A DNA stretch of 64,000 bases from Sporosarcina thermotolerans. Its GTDB lineage: Bacteria; Bacillota; Bacilli; Bacillales_A; Planococcaceae. Shown here piece after piece: positions 19,497 through 31,322 of the stretch. The notes beneath the pieces are model-generated. The model saw only the letters and a list, made by a program, of their open reading frames with translations, had not been told where the DNA came from and did no database searches. Position 1 is the first letter of the stretch; each line of letters begins with the position of its first letter. Made by a program: the position numbers and the translations under genes. The DNA lies in NCBI RefSeq assembly GCF_030067815.1, contig NZ_CP125968.1, forward strand, positions 2,224,001 through 2,288,000. The letters run 5' to 3'.

Positions 19497-20267
19497 TTGT
19501 CAGATTACACCAACTTCATTTTTCATATAAAGAACAAAACTGGGATAGATCTATCCATGTATAAAGAGGCTCAAATGAAAAGAAGAATTACTTCACTTTA
19601 TGAAAAAAGAGGGTATTCCAATTTTACCGAGTATTATTTAGCTATACATAATGATCTGCAATTATTAGAGGAGTTTTTAGATAGGATAACAATCAATGTA
19701 TCGGAATTCTATCGTAATTCCCAGCGCTGGGAAGTGCTCGATAAAATAATTCTTCCAGAACTTCTTTCCATGAATAAAAATTTGAAAGCCTGGAGTGCTG
19801 CGTGTTCTACAGGAGAAGAACCTTACTCGCTCGCCATGGTTTTATCATCGCATTTACCACTTAAAGATATTTCCATTTTAGCAACTGACCTTGATACAAG
19901 TGTCTTGGATAAGGCGAGTGTCGGTCTTTATACCGAAAGATCACTAAAAGAACTTTCACAAAAGTTGTTGGATCGTTACTTTATAAATCAAGGTCAACAT
20001 TATCAAGTAGTAGATGAAATTAAGCGAACCGTTAAATTCAAACAACATAATTTACTGAACGATCCATACGGGTACGGATTTGACCTTATTATTTGTCGTA
20101 ACGTAATGATCTATTTTACTGATAAAGCTAAAGAACAACTGTACATAAACTTTGCTAAGGCTCTAAAACCTGGGGGGATTCTTTTTGTTGGGAGTACAGA
20201 ACAAATATTCACCCCATCTAAATATGGTCTTGAGCCTGTGGAGACTTTTTTCTACAAGAAGAAGTGA
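19497..20267 (+). CDS. cheR: Chemotaxis protein methyltransferase CheR
   Basis: CheR methylates glutamates on chemoreceptors with S-adenosylmethionine to adapt the chemotactic signal. It has the N-terminal helical domain and the SAM-binding domain with [34 protein letters not shown] and the C-terminal [13 protein letters not shown]. 256 residues from TTG 19497, which has GGGGGAT just upstream; the frame is open further upstream only because it overlaps ndk. TATAAT at 19463-19468 may be its -10. With motI it suggests a motile organism. Confidence 0.95.
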   Translation: MSDYTNFIFHIKNKTGIDLSMYKEAQMKRRITSLYEKRGYSNFTEYYLAIHNDLQLLEEFLDRITINVSEFYRNSQRWEVLDKIILPELLSMNKNLKAWSAACSTGEEPYSLAMVLSSHLPLKDISILATDLDTSVLDKASVGLYTERSLKELSQKLLDRYFINQGQHYQVVDEIKRTVKFKQHNLLNDPYGYGFDLIICRNVMIYFTDKAKEQLYINFAKALKPGGILFVGSTEQIFTPSKYGLEPVETFFYKKK

Positions 20268-20322
20268 TATTCTTTTTGTAGCAATAATCCAGATTTTTTT
20301 TATAATAACTATAGTCAAAATT

Positions 20323-20330
20323 GCTATACT
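20323..20330 (+). promoter_or_regulatory. Candidate -10 promoter for the aro cluster
   Basis: TGCTATACT (TG from about 20322) is an extended -10 in the AT-rich cheR-aroC gap. No good -35 is seen at 17 bases. The long spacing to aroC leaves about 68 bases of leader. Confidence 0.4.
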
Positions 20331-20398
20331 CTGATAAGGTGCTATGAAGCGGATATTTATCCAACCTTTAAAAAGAGAGAGAAAAGGAGGAGTTTGGA

Positions 20399-21579
20399 AT
20401 GAGGTTTTTTACAGCAGGAGAATCACATGGTCCTCAATTGACAGCAATTATTGAAGGGTTACCAGCTCAAATGCCTTTAACTGTAGAAATGATCAATACA
20501 GAATTGAAAAGACGCCAAGGCGGTCATGGGCGTGGCCGAAGAATGCAGATTGAAAAGGATCAGGTACTCATTACATCTGGTGTAAGGCATGGCTTGACTT
20601 TAGGATCGCCAGTAACACTTACCGTTATGAATGATGATTGGAAGCACTGGACAAATATTATGGGGATTGAACCACTTCCGGACGATATCAATCCTGAGGA
20701 TATTAAGAGACGGATTACTCGCCCGCGACCAGGTCATGCAGATCTTGTAGGAGGCATGAAATACGGTCATCGTGATTTACGAAATGTATTGGAAAGGTCT
20801 TCCGCAAGGGAAACGACGATGCGGGTTGCGATAGGCGCAGTAGCCAAGCAGTTCCTTCGTCAACTTGGGATAAAGACAGTTGCACATGTTACAGAAATCG
20901 GTGGAATAACAACTGATCCTGAATCATATGCAGCTTTAAACGTTGATGAAATCCGTGAAATCATTGAGCAAGACCCAGTATATTGTGCGGATGAAGTTGC
21001 TTCTTCCAAGATGGTTGCGGCAATTGATGATATCAAAGGCCGCGGGGATACACTTGGAGGCGTCGTGGAGGTTGTTGTGGAAGGATGCCCGCCTGGGATT
21101 GGCAGCTACGTTCAGTTCGACCGTAAAATGGATGGCAGACTTGCTGGAGCTATGATGAGTATCAATGCTTTTAAAGGTGTTGAATTTGGAATGGGCTTTA
21201 AGATGGCTCAAAACCCCGGAAGCGAGGTCCATGATGAGATTGCTTGGTCGGAAGAACTTGGTTACTACCGAAAGTCGAATAGACTTGGGGGCTGGAAGGT
21301 GGTATGACAACCGGAATGCCAATCGTTATTAGGGGAGTCATGAAGCCAATACCTACTTTATATAAGCCGCTTGAAAGTGTTGATATTGAAACAAAAGAAC
21401 CTTTTGTAGCAACGATTGAGAGATCCGATCCATGTGCTGTGCCTGCAGCCTCTGTAGTCGCGGAACATGTCATCGCAACTGAAGTAGCTAAAGCAATCAT
21501 GGATGAATTCCGTTCTGATACGATGGATGGCTTAAAGGACGAAATCAATCGGTATAAAGAATATGTGAAGGGGTTCTAA
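20399..21579 (+). CDS. aroC: Chorismate synthase (frame broken)
   Basis: Chorismate synthase makes chorismate from EPSP using reduced FMN; the B. subtilis name is aroF. Family motifs are [47 protein letters not shown], and [17 protein letters not shown]. The G run 21287-21291 is one G short; repair gives [19 protein letters not shown] and a full product of about 393 residues. ATG 20399 follows AAAGGAGG. It heads a run of aromatic genes with almost no spacing to aroB. Confidence 0.96.
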
Positions 21580-21580
21580 T

Positions 21581-22672
21581 ATGGGGAAACTGACCGTTCA
21601 ATTACCGAATGCTCAATATGATGTGCATGTGGGAGACCATGTTTATGAACTTTTTTCATCCGATTTCAGAGAGCTGCTGAATACAGCTGACAGGATCGGG
21701 ATTATTGCTGATGATGTGGTTGCAACCAATCATTTACCAGTTCTTCTTGAAGCTTTGGAAAATGCAGGAGTATCTCCAAGCGTCAAAATTGTTCCAGCAG
21801 GTGAAAAATGTAAAACTTCAATGGTCTATATTGAATGTCAATCGTTTTTGCTGCAGGAGAATTTCACCCGGAATTCATTGGTGATTGCATTTGGAGGAGG
21901 GGCCTGTGGAGACTTAGCCGGATTTGTCGCTGCGACATTTATGAGAGGAATCCGGTTCATACAATGCCCGACAACTATCCTAGCCCATGATAGCGCTGTA
22001 GGCGGCAAGACTGCCATCAATCTGCCGGAAGGGAAGAATATGGTTGGCTCCTTTCACCAACCTTCAGCTGTATTATTCAATACAGCCTTACTAAAAACAT
22101 TACCTTCGCGAGAGGTTCGTTCAGGGATGGCGGAATTGATAAAACATGCATTTATTACAGATGCAAACTGGGCGAATCAGTTAATGGAAGAAAGAAATTT
22201 TTCCAATCCATCTATAGAGTGGCTTTCAACAGAACTCTTAAAGGGGATTCAAGTGAAGGCGGATATTGTTGCAGCTGATGAGTTTGAACATTCTATTCGA
22301 AAATATCTAAACTTCGGCCATACGTTTGGTCATGCTGTAGAAGCTGTTTGCGGATTCGGCGGTCTTAGTCATGGAGAAAGTGTCATAATTGGCATGGCTT
22401 ATAGTTTTATTCTAAGTGAGAAATACGGCAATATAGATTCTTCATTTACTAACCATTTCATTGACTTTGCCAAAAAGAATGGTTATTCATTTGAACCAGT
22501 CTTAAATCATTCATTCAACGAGTTTTTGTTCTATATGAAAAAAGATAAAAAAGCAACATTTGGCGAGATGAATTTTATTGTGCTAAAAGAAGTAGGCATC
22601 CCTTTTGTACAGAAAGTTACAGAAATAGAATGCAAACGTGTCTTTAATGAGTTGCAGCTTAGACTAGATTAG
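21581..22672 (+). CDS. aroB: 3-dehydroquinate synthase
   Basis: AroB is the NAD- and zinc-dependent enzyme that cyclises DAHP to 3-dehydroquinate, the second step of the shikimate pathway. Conserved GGACGDLAGFVAATFMRG, QCPTTILAHDSAVGGKT, and the zinc-ligand segment FGHTFGHAVE are present. 363 residues, intact. The ATG begins one base after the aroC stop, so the two are cotranslated from one message. Confidence 0.97.
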   Translation: MGKLTVQLPNAQYDVHVGDHVYELFSSDFRELLNTADRIGIIADDVVATNHLPVLLEALENAGVSPSVKIVPAGEKCKTSMVYIECQSFLLQENFTRNSLVIAFGGGACGDLAGFVAATFMRGIRFIQCPTTILAHDSAVGGKTAINLPEGKNMVGSFHQPSAVLFNTALLKTLPSREVRSGMAELIKHAFITDANWANQLMEERNFSNPSIEWLSTELLKGIQVKADIVAADEFEHSIRKYLNFGHTFGHAVEAVCGFGGLSHGESVIIGMAYSFILSEKYGNIDSSFTNHFIDFAKKNGYSFEPVLNHSFNEFLFYMKKDKKATFGEMNFIVLKEVGIPFVQKVTEIECKRVFNELQLRLD

Positions 22673-22684
22673 GGGGAAATAAGA

Positions 22685-23049
22685 ATGACAGTTAGAGGGA
22701 TTAGGGGAGCTACCACAGTAGAATCGGATCATATGGAAAGTGTCCACGAAGCAACAAGGACTTTGGTGATTGAAATGGCTAAATCGAATGGTGTAGACCC
22801 GGAAGACATTATTTCGGTTATTATTTCAACGACTGGGACGTAAAATCAGCCTTTCCAGCTAAGGCGGTAAGAACGTTGGATGGTTGGAAGTTTGTCCCTG
22901 TCATGTGTACGCATGAAATGGACGTTCAAGGTTCCATGCCACTTTGCATAAGAGTTCTTATGCATGTAAACAGTGAAATTTCGCAAAAAGATATTCGACA
23001 TATTTATCATAGTGAAGCGGTTAAGCTTCGTCCCGACTTGCAACAATAA
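22685..23049 (+). CDS. aroH: Chorismate mutase AroH (frame broken)
   Basis: AroH is the trimeric Bacillus-type chorismate mutase that turns chorismate to prephenate for tyrosine and phenylalanine. The N-terminal VRGIRGATTVE with its catalytic arginine, the FPAKAVRTLDGW region and CIRVLMHVN are family features. A T is missing at 22834; repair joins IISTTWDV to KSAFPAKAVR and gives about 121 residues. ATG 22685 follows GGGGGAAA. In B. subtilis the trpEDCFBA genes come next; here hisC does. Confidence 0.92.
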
Positions 23050-23074
23050 ACACACAAAGACTGGAGGAATTCAT

Positions 23075-24167
23075 ATGAAATGGAAAGAAGCCCTGAAAGA
23101 AATGAAACCTTATAAACCTGGAAGATCGATTGAGGAGGTTAAGGATTTATACAATCTGAAAGAAGTCGTAAAATTAGCTTCAAACGAGAATCCTTACGGC
23201 TGTGCATCATCAGTAACGGAGTTTTTAACAAGTTCTTCTATGCCGTTTCAAATTTATCCTGACGGTCATGCAACAAATCTTCGAAGTAAATTGGCTATTA
23301 AACACAGTGTGGATGAAGCTTCCATTCTTTTGGGAACGGCTCAGATGAAATTATTTCACTTATTTCACGGGCTTTGCTTGATGATAACACCCACACAATT
23401 ATGCCAGCTCCAACATTTCCACAATATGCACATAATGCAAAAATTGAGGGAGCAGATTTTATAGAGATCCCTTTGGTCGATGGCCTTCATGACCTCAATG
23501 CATTCCTATCAGCGGTCAATGAACGAACCGCAGTCATTTGGATCTGCAACCCAAACAATCCTACTGGTAATTTAATACCAAGTGAAGAATTGATTGAGTT
23601 TTTAAGCAAGGTTCCAGAAAATATCCTTGTAGTCTTAGACGAAGCCTATTTTGAATATGTGACCGATCCACATCATACTGATTCAATTCGCCTATTGGAT
23701 CAGTTTCCGAATATTTTAGTACTTAGAACATTTTCTAAGGCGTATGGGTTGGCTGCCTTCCGACTTGGTTATGCAATTGGCTCTCCGCAATTATTACAGA
23801 ATTGAATAAAGTACGTAACCCGTTCAATAATAATTCACTTGCACTAGCTGTTGCAAATGTAGCTCTTGAAGACGACGGTTTCATAGAAGAGTGCCGTCAG
23901 AAGAACCAGGTTCAACGAGAGCGCTACATGGCGTATGCTTCACTGAATGGCCTCCATGTATATGATTCGCAAACGAATTTTGTGTTAATGGAAGTTCCAA
24001 TGGACGCAGATGAAGCATCGGAATTTCTATTGAAAAAAGGATTTATCGTTCGAAGTGGCAATGCATTAGGTACACCAATGCATGTTAGAATCACAATAGG
24101 TACAGAAGAGCAGAATACAGGAGTGTTTCATGCATTCGATCTTCTATTAAAAGAAAAAGGTAGATAA
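23075..24167 (+). CDS. hisC: Histidinol-phosphate aminotransferase (frame broken twice)
   Basis: This PLP enzyme transaminates histidinol phosphate and, in Bacillus, also serves aromatic amino acid transamination, which explains its place beside tyrA. Motifs: LASNENPYG, NPNNPTGN, DEAYFEY and the PLP-lysine segment RTFSKAYGLAAFRLGYA. Breaks: an A missing at 23335-23336 (LLGNGSDEIISL after repair) and an A missing at 23789-23790 (GSPQIITELNKVRNPFN). ATG 23075 follows GGAGG. It overlaps nothing and precedes tyrA by 2 bases. Confidence 0.95.
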
Positions 24168-24169
24168 AT

Positions 24170-25285
24170 ATGACGCAAAACGTTGCAATCGTGGGACTTG
24201 GGCTAATAGGGGGCTCCCTTGGCCTTGCTCTAAAACGCAGTAAACAAGATATACATATCATAGGGTTTGACCGATCTTACGCAACAGCGGATGAAGCTTA
24301 CCGACGTGGGATAATCGACTCGATTGCTCCATCCGCTAAATCCGCCTGTGAAAAAGCAGATGTCATTATCTTTGCAACTCCAGTTAATACTACAGCTGTA
24401 TTGTTAGAAGAGGCGTCCTTATGGGATTTCAAGGATAGGGTCATCATATCTGATACAGGAAGTACGAAAAAACCTATTATGGAAGCTGCAAAGGTTCTCA
24501 CCGATAAGGGACTAACTTTCATTGGAGGCCATCCAATGGCAGGATCCCATAAGAGTGGTATCTCAGCGGCGAAAGAGCATTTATTCGAAAATGCCTATTA
24601 TATTTTGACACCTCATGAGGGTGCAAGTTCAGAACAAATCAATCAATTATCAAACTTACTGCAACCAACAAAAGGGAAAATTGTTGTATTAAATGCTGAT
24701 GAGCATGATCGAATGACTGCCATCGTTAGTCATTTCCCACATATAATCGCATCTTCACTTGTAGGTAGACTGGCTGATCAGGAAAAACAGCAACCATTCG
24801 TTAAAAAACTGGCAGCCGGAGGTTTCCGTGATTTAACGCGTATCGCCTCGGCTGATCCTACTATGTGGCGCGACATAACAATGCAAAATCGTGAAGAATT
24901 ATTAATCCAACTTGATGGATGGTTACAGGAAATGGAGTCTATCCGAACACTTATATTCGAAAATGACCCGGAGCTAATTTTCCGGTTCTTTGAAGATGCT
25001 AAGAAATTCAGGGACCGATTGCCTTCAACTTCTGAAGGAGCTCTACAAGGGGCCCTGTATATGACATTTGACTTACATATCGATATTCCCGATCATCCAG
25101 GTGTCATATCAGAAATTACGAAAATACTTGCCGATGAACAAATCAGCATTACGAATATCCGAATTGTAGAAACGAGAACAGATGTGTATGGAATTCTTGT
25201 GATCAGTTTCCAGAATACAGATGATCGCAAAGCAGCAAGGGCTGTTCTCTCAAGAACGACTGACTATAGCATGCATATTCTTTAA
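24170..25285 (+). CDS. tyrA: Prephenate dehydrogenase TyrA with ACT domain
   Basis: TyrA oxidatively decarboxylates prephenate to 4-hydroxyphenylpyruvate for tyrosine. The NAD motif GLGLIGGSLG is at residues 9-18, the catalytic region is GGHPMAGSHKSG, and an ACT regulatory domain covers about residues 297-371 (DIPDHPGVISEITKILADE), consistent with feedback inhibition by tyrosine. 371 residues, intact. Confidence 0.96.
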   Translation: MTQNVAIVGLGLIGGSLGLALKRSKQDIHIIGFDRSYATADEAYRRGIIDSIAPSAKSACEKADVIIFATPVNTTAVLLEEASLWDFKDRVIISDTGSTKKPIMEAAKVLTDKGLTFIGGHPMAGSHKSGISAAKEHLFENAYYILTPHEGASSEQINQLSNLLQPTKGKIVVLNADEHDRMTAIVSHFPHIIASSLVGRLADQEKQQPFVKKLAAGGFRDLTRIASADPTMWRDITMQNREELLIQLDGWLQEMESIRTLIFENDPELIFRFFEDAKKFRDRLPSTSEGALQGALYMTFDLHIDIPDHPGVISEITKILADEQISITNIRIVETRTDVYGILVISFQNTDDRKAARAVLSRTTDYSMHIL

Positions 25286-25300
25286 AAGGGGTTGATGACT

Positions 25301-26607
<1,307 letters not shown>

Positions 26608-26646
26608 TTTTCCTAATGTATACAACATGAAGGAACAGGTGAAAAT

Positions 26647-27911
26647 ATGAACCAGTTACATGAATTTGAAAAAGCGATTTTTGAAGGTGATATTCGCTTA
26701 ATGAATGAGTTAATTGATCGTGCAGAAAAAATGGAGGAATTTGACCTTCTCTATGATGTTGCGGGGTTAATGGTTGAGTACGGTTATATCGGCCAGGCGG
26801 ATCATATTTATGAAACGTTGAGTCAGGTTATGCCGGACGAAGCACAACTGAAAATCGATAGGGCATCTACATTGCTTGAACTTGGTGATGAAGACGAAGC
26901 GTTGCTTTTGTTATCTGAGGTGATGCCGACCAGGATGAATATGTTCAAGCGTTGATGGCATTAGCTGATTACTATCAAATGATAGGCATGGCGGAAGCCG
27001 CACTTGGTAAGGTGAAAGAGGCTATTGAATTAGCCCCATATGAGCCGGTCATTCGCTTTGCTTATGCGGAACTTTTACTTGACGCGGGAAGGTATATCGA
27101 AGCTGCCAAGCTATTTTCCGAGCTTTTTAATGAGGGAAACAAGGAGATAGCTGGTATTAGCATCCCACTTCGAATAGCAGAAACATTTAGTGCAGGCGCT
27201 GCTTATGAAGAAGCTCTGCCCTATTATGAGGATCTATTGGTGGATGAGCAAAGTCCTGATACGCTTTTCGGTGCTGCGTACGCGTACTATCAAAGCAGAC
27301 AACCAGAACGATCGATTCAATTACTCGAAAACCTTATACAAATGGATCCGGATTATTTTTCTGCTTATATGCTTGCTGGGCAGGCCCAATCTCAATTGGG
27401 TGAGGACAAAAAAGCTTATGAGTTATACATTCAAGGCATTGCACGTGATGAATTCGACAAAGAATTGCGCTTGGCTGCAGGAAAGTCCGCGTTAAAGTTA
27501 TCTCTTCCCGATGAAGCGGAGGAGCATTTAAAACATTCCATTGCACTTGACCCTGAATATATTGATGCTATCATCACACTCGCTTCGATTTATAATGAAA
27601 GAGAGCAGGATGAGGAACTCCTTGGTCTTTTGGCTGAGATGAAAGAGGAAGAGATGGATCTCCCACTCCTTTCCGCATTTAAAGCATTTGCTTTAGAAAG
27701 GGAGGAACTATATGACGATGCATACCGATCTTACCGTAAGGCATATACTGGATTGAAAGATGATCCATCATTTTTGGATAAATTCGCGAGATTCCTTTTG
27801 GATGAGGGTAAACGGGATGAAGCAATCGAGGTAATTAAGACGCTTGTGTCGCTAACACAGCATGATGAATGGGCCGCTTTTCTTGAAATGTTGAATGACA
27901 AGGAGGTGTGA
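26647..27911 (+). CDS. ypiA: Tetratricopeptide-repeat protein YpiA (frame broken)
   Basis: A cytoplasmic protein of about 421 residues built almost entirely of TPR units (repeated A/G at position 8, A at 20, P at 32, as in LDAGRYIEAAKLFSELF and MDPDYFSAYMLAGQAQSQLG). It presumably mediates protein contacts; the partner is unknown. A G is missing at 26922; repair gives LLLLSEVDADQDEYVQALMA. It sits between aroA and ypiB, as in B. subtilis, and ypiB starts one base after its stop. Confidence 0.88.
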
Positions 27912-27912
27912 T

Positions 27913-28464
27913 ATGACAGCCATGGTTCCTGTCGCTGCCAAAAAAGACTTTGTTCGGTGGTTTTTAAAGCGCTATAAATTAAAGCGTCGGGAATGTGTTT
28001 GGATTCTGAACTATCTTCTAAGCCATGAACAGCTTCTTCAAAACGTACACTTCACGGATGAGGTGCATTACTGTCCTCGCGCAATGGTGATCTCCACGAT
28101 AAATTCCGAGAGTATCCCATTTCGTTTTTACAAAGGCAATCTGATGACGGCAGATGCAGAAAAGTCATTTCATGATTTACGACTTCATCCGGACGAAAAA
28201 ATGTTTATACAGCTGAACTTTCCTAATAGCAATACGTGTCCGCATTATGCAAGTGTTCGGGAGGAAAACCCATTTCTCCCTGCAGAACTGCAAGTAAGTC
28301 CTAGGGACCGGAAAATTGCCGAAAAACTGTTAGAGGAAAGTGCCGCATCTATGTCGTTGGATCTACTTATGAAACGGGTAGATGAAGCCCTTGATGCAAA
28401 TGATCGGGAACGTTTTCTTGTACTATCAGCAATGTTGAATGATATGAAAATTATAAAAGACTAA
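27913..28464 (+). CDS. ypiB: UPF0302 protein YpiB
   Basis: A 183-residue soluble protein matching the YpiB family: an N-terminal domain with FLKRYKLKRRECVWILNYL and a C-terminal IDEAL-like helical segment (MKRVDEALDANDRERFLVLSAML). The function is not established. ATG 27913 follows AAGGAGGTG. A hairpin at 28463-28491 overlaps its stop codon region. The frame is intact. Confidence 0.85.
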   Translation: MTAMVPVAAKKDFVRWFLKRYKLKRRECVWILNYLLSHEQLLQNVHFTDEVHYCPRAMVISTINSESIPFRFYKGNLMTADAEKSFHDLRLHPDEKMFIQLNFPNSNTCPHYASVREENPFLPAELQVSPRDRKIAEKLLEESAASMSLDLLMKRVDEALDANDRERFLVLSAMLNDMKIIKD

Positions 28465-28491
28465 TGACTCCATCTTCTTGATGGAGTCATT
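28463..28491 (+). terminator. Hairpin after ypiB
   Basis: AATGACTCCATC pairs perfectly with GATGGAGTCATT (12 bp) over a 5-base loop. The T tract is weak (TTGCTTG), so it may be an attenuator or an RNA-stabilising stem between ypiB and ypiF. Confidence 0.6.
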
Positions 28492-28518
28492 TGCTTGACT
28501 TTTTTAGGGGGAATTGAA

Positions 28519-28965
28519 ATGAATTGGACAGGCAAGGACATGGATACATATCTATCGCAGAAAGAATATATCGATACTTTAGTGATACCGCTTGTAAAAA
28601 TTGAGTTGAAATTGGATAATATGAAGGCAAGTGCATCTTCGGCAGAATTTATCATGCATCTATCATCTCTAATTGAAACTCAATTTAAAGGACGCATGAT
28701 GTTTGTTCCACCATTCAGCTATTCATCCGCAACGGATCTGCCAAGTATGGCGAAAACGACATTACTGGAATTTTCGGATACACCATTTAAGCATGTTTTC
28801 TTCTTAACGACGGATCATGCGTGGTCAACTCTAAAATTGCCTGGACAAGTTATATGGATGCCTTCCATCCCTCTCGAAAGTATGGAAGCCTCGTTACGTC
28901 AATCGATCCTTGAAGATCAATTACGACAGGTGCTTCCGAAATTCATCGAGAAATGGTCGGTTTAA
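28519..28965 (+). CDS. ypiF: DUF2487 protein YpiF
   Basis: A 148-residue soluble protein of the YpiF family, identified by place between ypiB and qcrA and by the internal pattern MFVPPFSYSS..FFLTTDHAWS. The function is unknown. ATG 28519 follows AGGGGG at 7 bases. The downstream 216-base gap to qcrA is AT-rich, carries no frame and probably holds the qcr promoter, which I could not define. Confidence 0.8.
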   Translation: MNWTGKDMDTYLSQKEYIDTLVIPLVKIELKLDNMKASASSAEFIMHLSSLIETQFKGRMMFVPPFSYSSATDLPSMAKTTLLEFSDTPFKHVFFLTTDHAWSTLKLPGQVIWMPSIPLESMEASLRQSILEDQLRQVLPKFIEKWSV

Positions 28966-29181
28966 CTTAAATAAAAAATAATTTCTCGAAAATAATGAGT
29001 TTTAATTATAGCTGTTCTAAAATGATTAATGTAAAATTCATGAATTGTTCACATTCTATTTTTACAGTGGAACGCATGATTGAATTTAAACTACGATTGA
29101 TATATCATAGATATGTCCTAGTATTACAATTAGCAAAAGTATGTCCGTTGGACTGATTTTGGAGTAAGAGGAGGGAAACTG

Positions 29182-29685
29182 ATGAGCAGCAAAGTGTCTA
29201 GACGCCAATTCCTGAGCTATACGTTGATGGGTGTCGGCGGATTCATGGCTTCAGCTATGTTAATGCCGATGGTACGATTTGCGGTCGATCCAGTATTGCA
29301 ACCAAAGAGTGAAGGTGAATTTATTCCAACTCCGCAAAAAGTGGATCAATTGACCGATTCTCCTGTACGTGTTGACTTTACTATTAAAGATCGTAAAGAT
29401 GCATGGTACAAGTCTGATGTATCGAACACTGCTTGGGTCTATAAAGAAGGCGATACGGTCATCGCACTTTCTCCTGTCTGTAAACACCTTGGTTGCACGG
29501 TGAGCTGGGAAGGGGACGAGAAGCATAAGAATGAATTCTTCTGCCCTTGCCATAATGGACGTTACGAGAAAAACGGTAAAAACATACCTGGATCTCCACC
29601 ACTTGGACCACTCGATGAGTATATGGTAAATGTTGTGGATGGCTATGTTTATCTTGGAAAAACGGTTCCAAACACATTAGTTTAA
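29182..29685 (+). CDS. qcrA: Menaquinol:cytochrome c reductase Rieske iron-sulfur subunit
   Basis: QcrA is the Rieske protein of the b6c complex, accepting electrons from menaquinol. A twin-arginine-like start (KVSRRQFLSYTLMGVGG) leads into an N-terminal membrane anchor. The two [2Fe-2S] ligand boxes CKHLGC and CPCHNGR (about residues 99 and 120) are intact, with the disulfide cysteines. 167 residues. ATG 29182 follows GGAGGG. First gene of qcrABC. Confidence 0.96.
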   Translation: MSSKVSRRQFLSYTLMGVGGFMASAMLMPMVRFAVDPVLQPKSEGEFIPTPQKVDQLTDSPVRVDFTIKDRKDAWYKSDVSNTAWVYKEGDTVIALSPVCKHLGCTVSWEGDEKHKNEFFCPCHNGRYEKNGKNIPGSPPLGPLDEYMVNVVDGYVYLGKTVPNTLV

Positions 29686-29707
29686 AATGTAAGGGGGTAC
29701 GACCGAA

Positions 29708-30382
29708 GTGCTAAATAAAATTTATGATTGGGTTGACGAACGGTTGGATATCACCCCGATTTGGCGGGATATCGCTGACCATGAAGTACCTGAGCACGTA
29801 AACCCTGCACATCATTTTTCTGCATTCATCTATTGTTTCGGTGGTTTGACGTTTTTCGTAACGGTCATCCAGATTCTATCAGGTATGTTCCTTACAATGT
29901 ATTACACCCCGGATATTGAAAATGCATGGAAATCCGTTTACTACCTTCAAAACGAAGTAGCATTCGGTGAAATTGTGCGTGGGATGCACCACTGGGGAGC
30001 GTCTCTTGTTATTGTTATGATGTTCCTACATACGCTGCGTGTATTCTTTACAGGCTCGTATAAAAAGCCTCGTGAATTGAACTGGATTGTCGGAGTTCTT
30101 ATCTTCGTTACAATGTTGGGTCTTGGTTTCACAGGTTACTTATTGCCATGGGATATGAAAGCATTGTTCGCAACTAAGGTTGGTATTGAAATCGCCGCAT
30201 CTGTACCGTTTATCGGTGAACAGATCAAGATCCTTCTTGCAGGTGACTCTACAATTCTTGGTGCGCAAACTTTGACTCGTTTCTTCGCGATTCATGTATT
30301 CTTCCTACCGGCTGCTTTGCTTGGGTTGCTTGCAGCACACTTTATCATGATCAGAAGACAAGGTATCTCCGGACCGCTATAA
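29708..30382 (+). CDS. qcrB: Menaquinol:cytochrome c reductase cytochrome b subunit
   Basis: QcrB is a b6-type cytochrome with four membrane helices holding the b hemes; HHWGASLVIVMMFLHTLRVF and the later FFAIHVFFLPAALLGLLAAH carry the heme histidines. Cys43 (FIYCFGG) matches the cysteine that covalently holds the extra heme in the Bacillus b6c complex. 224 residues from GTG 29708, which follows AAGGGGG. Intact. Confidence 0.96.
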   Translation: MLNKIYDWVDERLDITPIWRDIADHEVPEHVNPAHHFSAFIYCFGGLTFFVTVIQILSGMFLTMYYTPDIENAWKSVYYLQNEVAFGEIVRGMHHWGASLVIVMMFLHTLRVFFTGSYKKPRELNWIVGVLIFVTMLGLGFTGYLLPWDMKALFATKVGIEIAASVPFIGEQIKILLAGDSTILGAQTLTRFFAIHVFFLPAALLGLLAAHFIMIRRQGISGPL

Positions 30383-30437
30383 GATCAACATCCACTTTGT
30401 TGTTGATTGTCTGAAATTAGAATAAGGAGGGGACATA

Positions 30438-31204
30438 ATGCAACGCGGAAAAGGCATGAAATTTGTTGGTGACTCGCGCATCAAAGCCGAAGGTAAGATG
30501 CCGAACGTCCCGAAGGATTACTCAGAATATCCAGGTAAAACAGAAGCATTCTGGCCTAACTTCCTCTTGAAAGAGTGGATGATTGGTGCCATCTTCCTTA
30601 TCGGGTATTTAATCATTACAGTTGCCCATCCGTCTCCGCTTGAAAGACAAGCAGACCCTACGGATACAACATACATACCGGTTCCTGACTGGTATTTCCT
30701 ATTCATGTATCAATTGCTGAAATATGAATTTGCTTCCGGACCGTATAACGTCATCGGTGCTATCGTTATCCCTGGATTGGCAGTGGGTGCATTAATGCTT
30801 GTTCCTTTCATGGATACATCGAAAGAGCGTCGTCCATTTAAACGCCCTCTTCCGACAGGCTTTATGCTCTTGCATTCGCAGCAATCTTCTATTTGACATA
30901 TGAGTCTGTTGTGAACCATGACTGGGAAAAAGCAAAAGCACAAGGTGCTATTCGTGAAGAAGTTCAATTTGACCCAGATTCTGAAGGGTATCAGATTTAC
31001 GCAGGTTCATCATGTATCAGCTGTCACGGCGGTGAATTCGAAGGCGGTCTTGGACCAACCCTAGTTAATACTGGACTAACTGCTGACGAAATAATCGATA
31101 TCGCTCATAACGGTATTGGGACAATGCCAGCTAATCAGTGGACTGGCTCCGAGGAAGACTTGCAAGTACTTGCTGAGTTCCTTGAAAGCTTGAAATCTGA
31201 ATAA
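30438..31204 (+). CDS. qcrC: Menaquinol:cytochrome c reductase cytochrome b/c subunit (frame broken)
   Basis: QcrC is the Bacillus-type fusion of cytochrome b6f subunit IV (three helices, PDWYFLFMYQLLKYEF motif) with a C-terminal cytochrome c domain bearing the heme motif CISCH near residue 193. A C is missing at 30869; repair gives GFMLLAFAAIFYLTYESVVN, the last membrane helix. ATG 30438 follows AAGGAGGGG. It completes the complex encoded with qcrA and qcrB. Confidence 0.95.
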
Positions 31205-31219
31205 TAGTACTAACAAATA

Positions 31220-31247
31220 AAAAGAGTCAGGAGACTGACTCTTTTTT
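31220..31247 (+). terminator. Terminator after qcrC
   Basis: AAAAGAGTCAG pairs with CTGACTCTTTT (11 bp) over GAGA, with six T residues. Confidence 0.9.
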
Positions 31248-31322
31248 GCTATACTAATTCATGTGGGTAAAACTGTTTTCCCGCTATACATAACATATAA
31301 ACAAGTGATGGGAGAGATGTCT

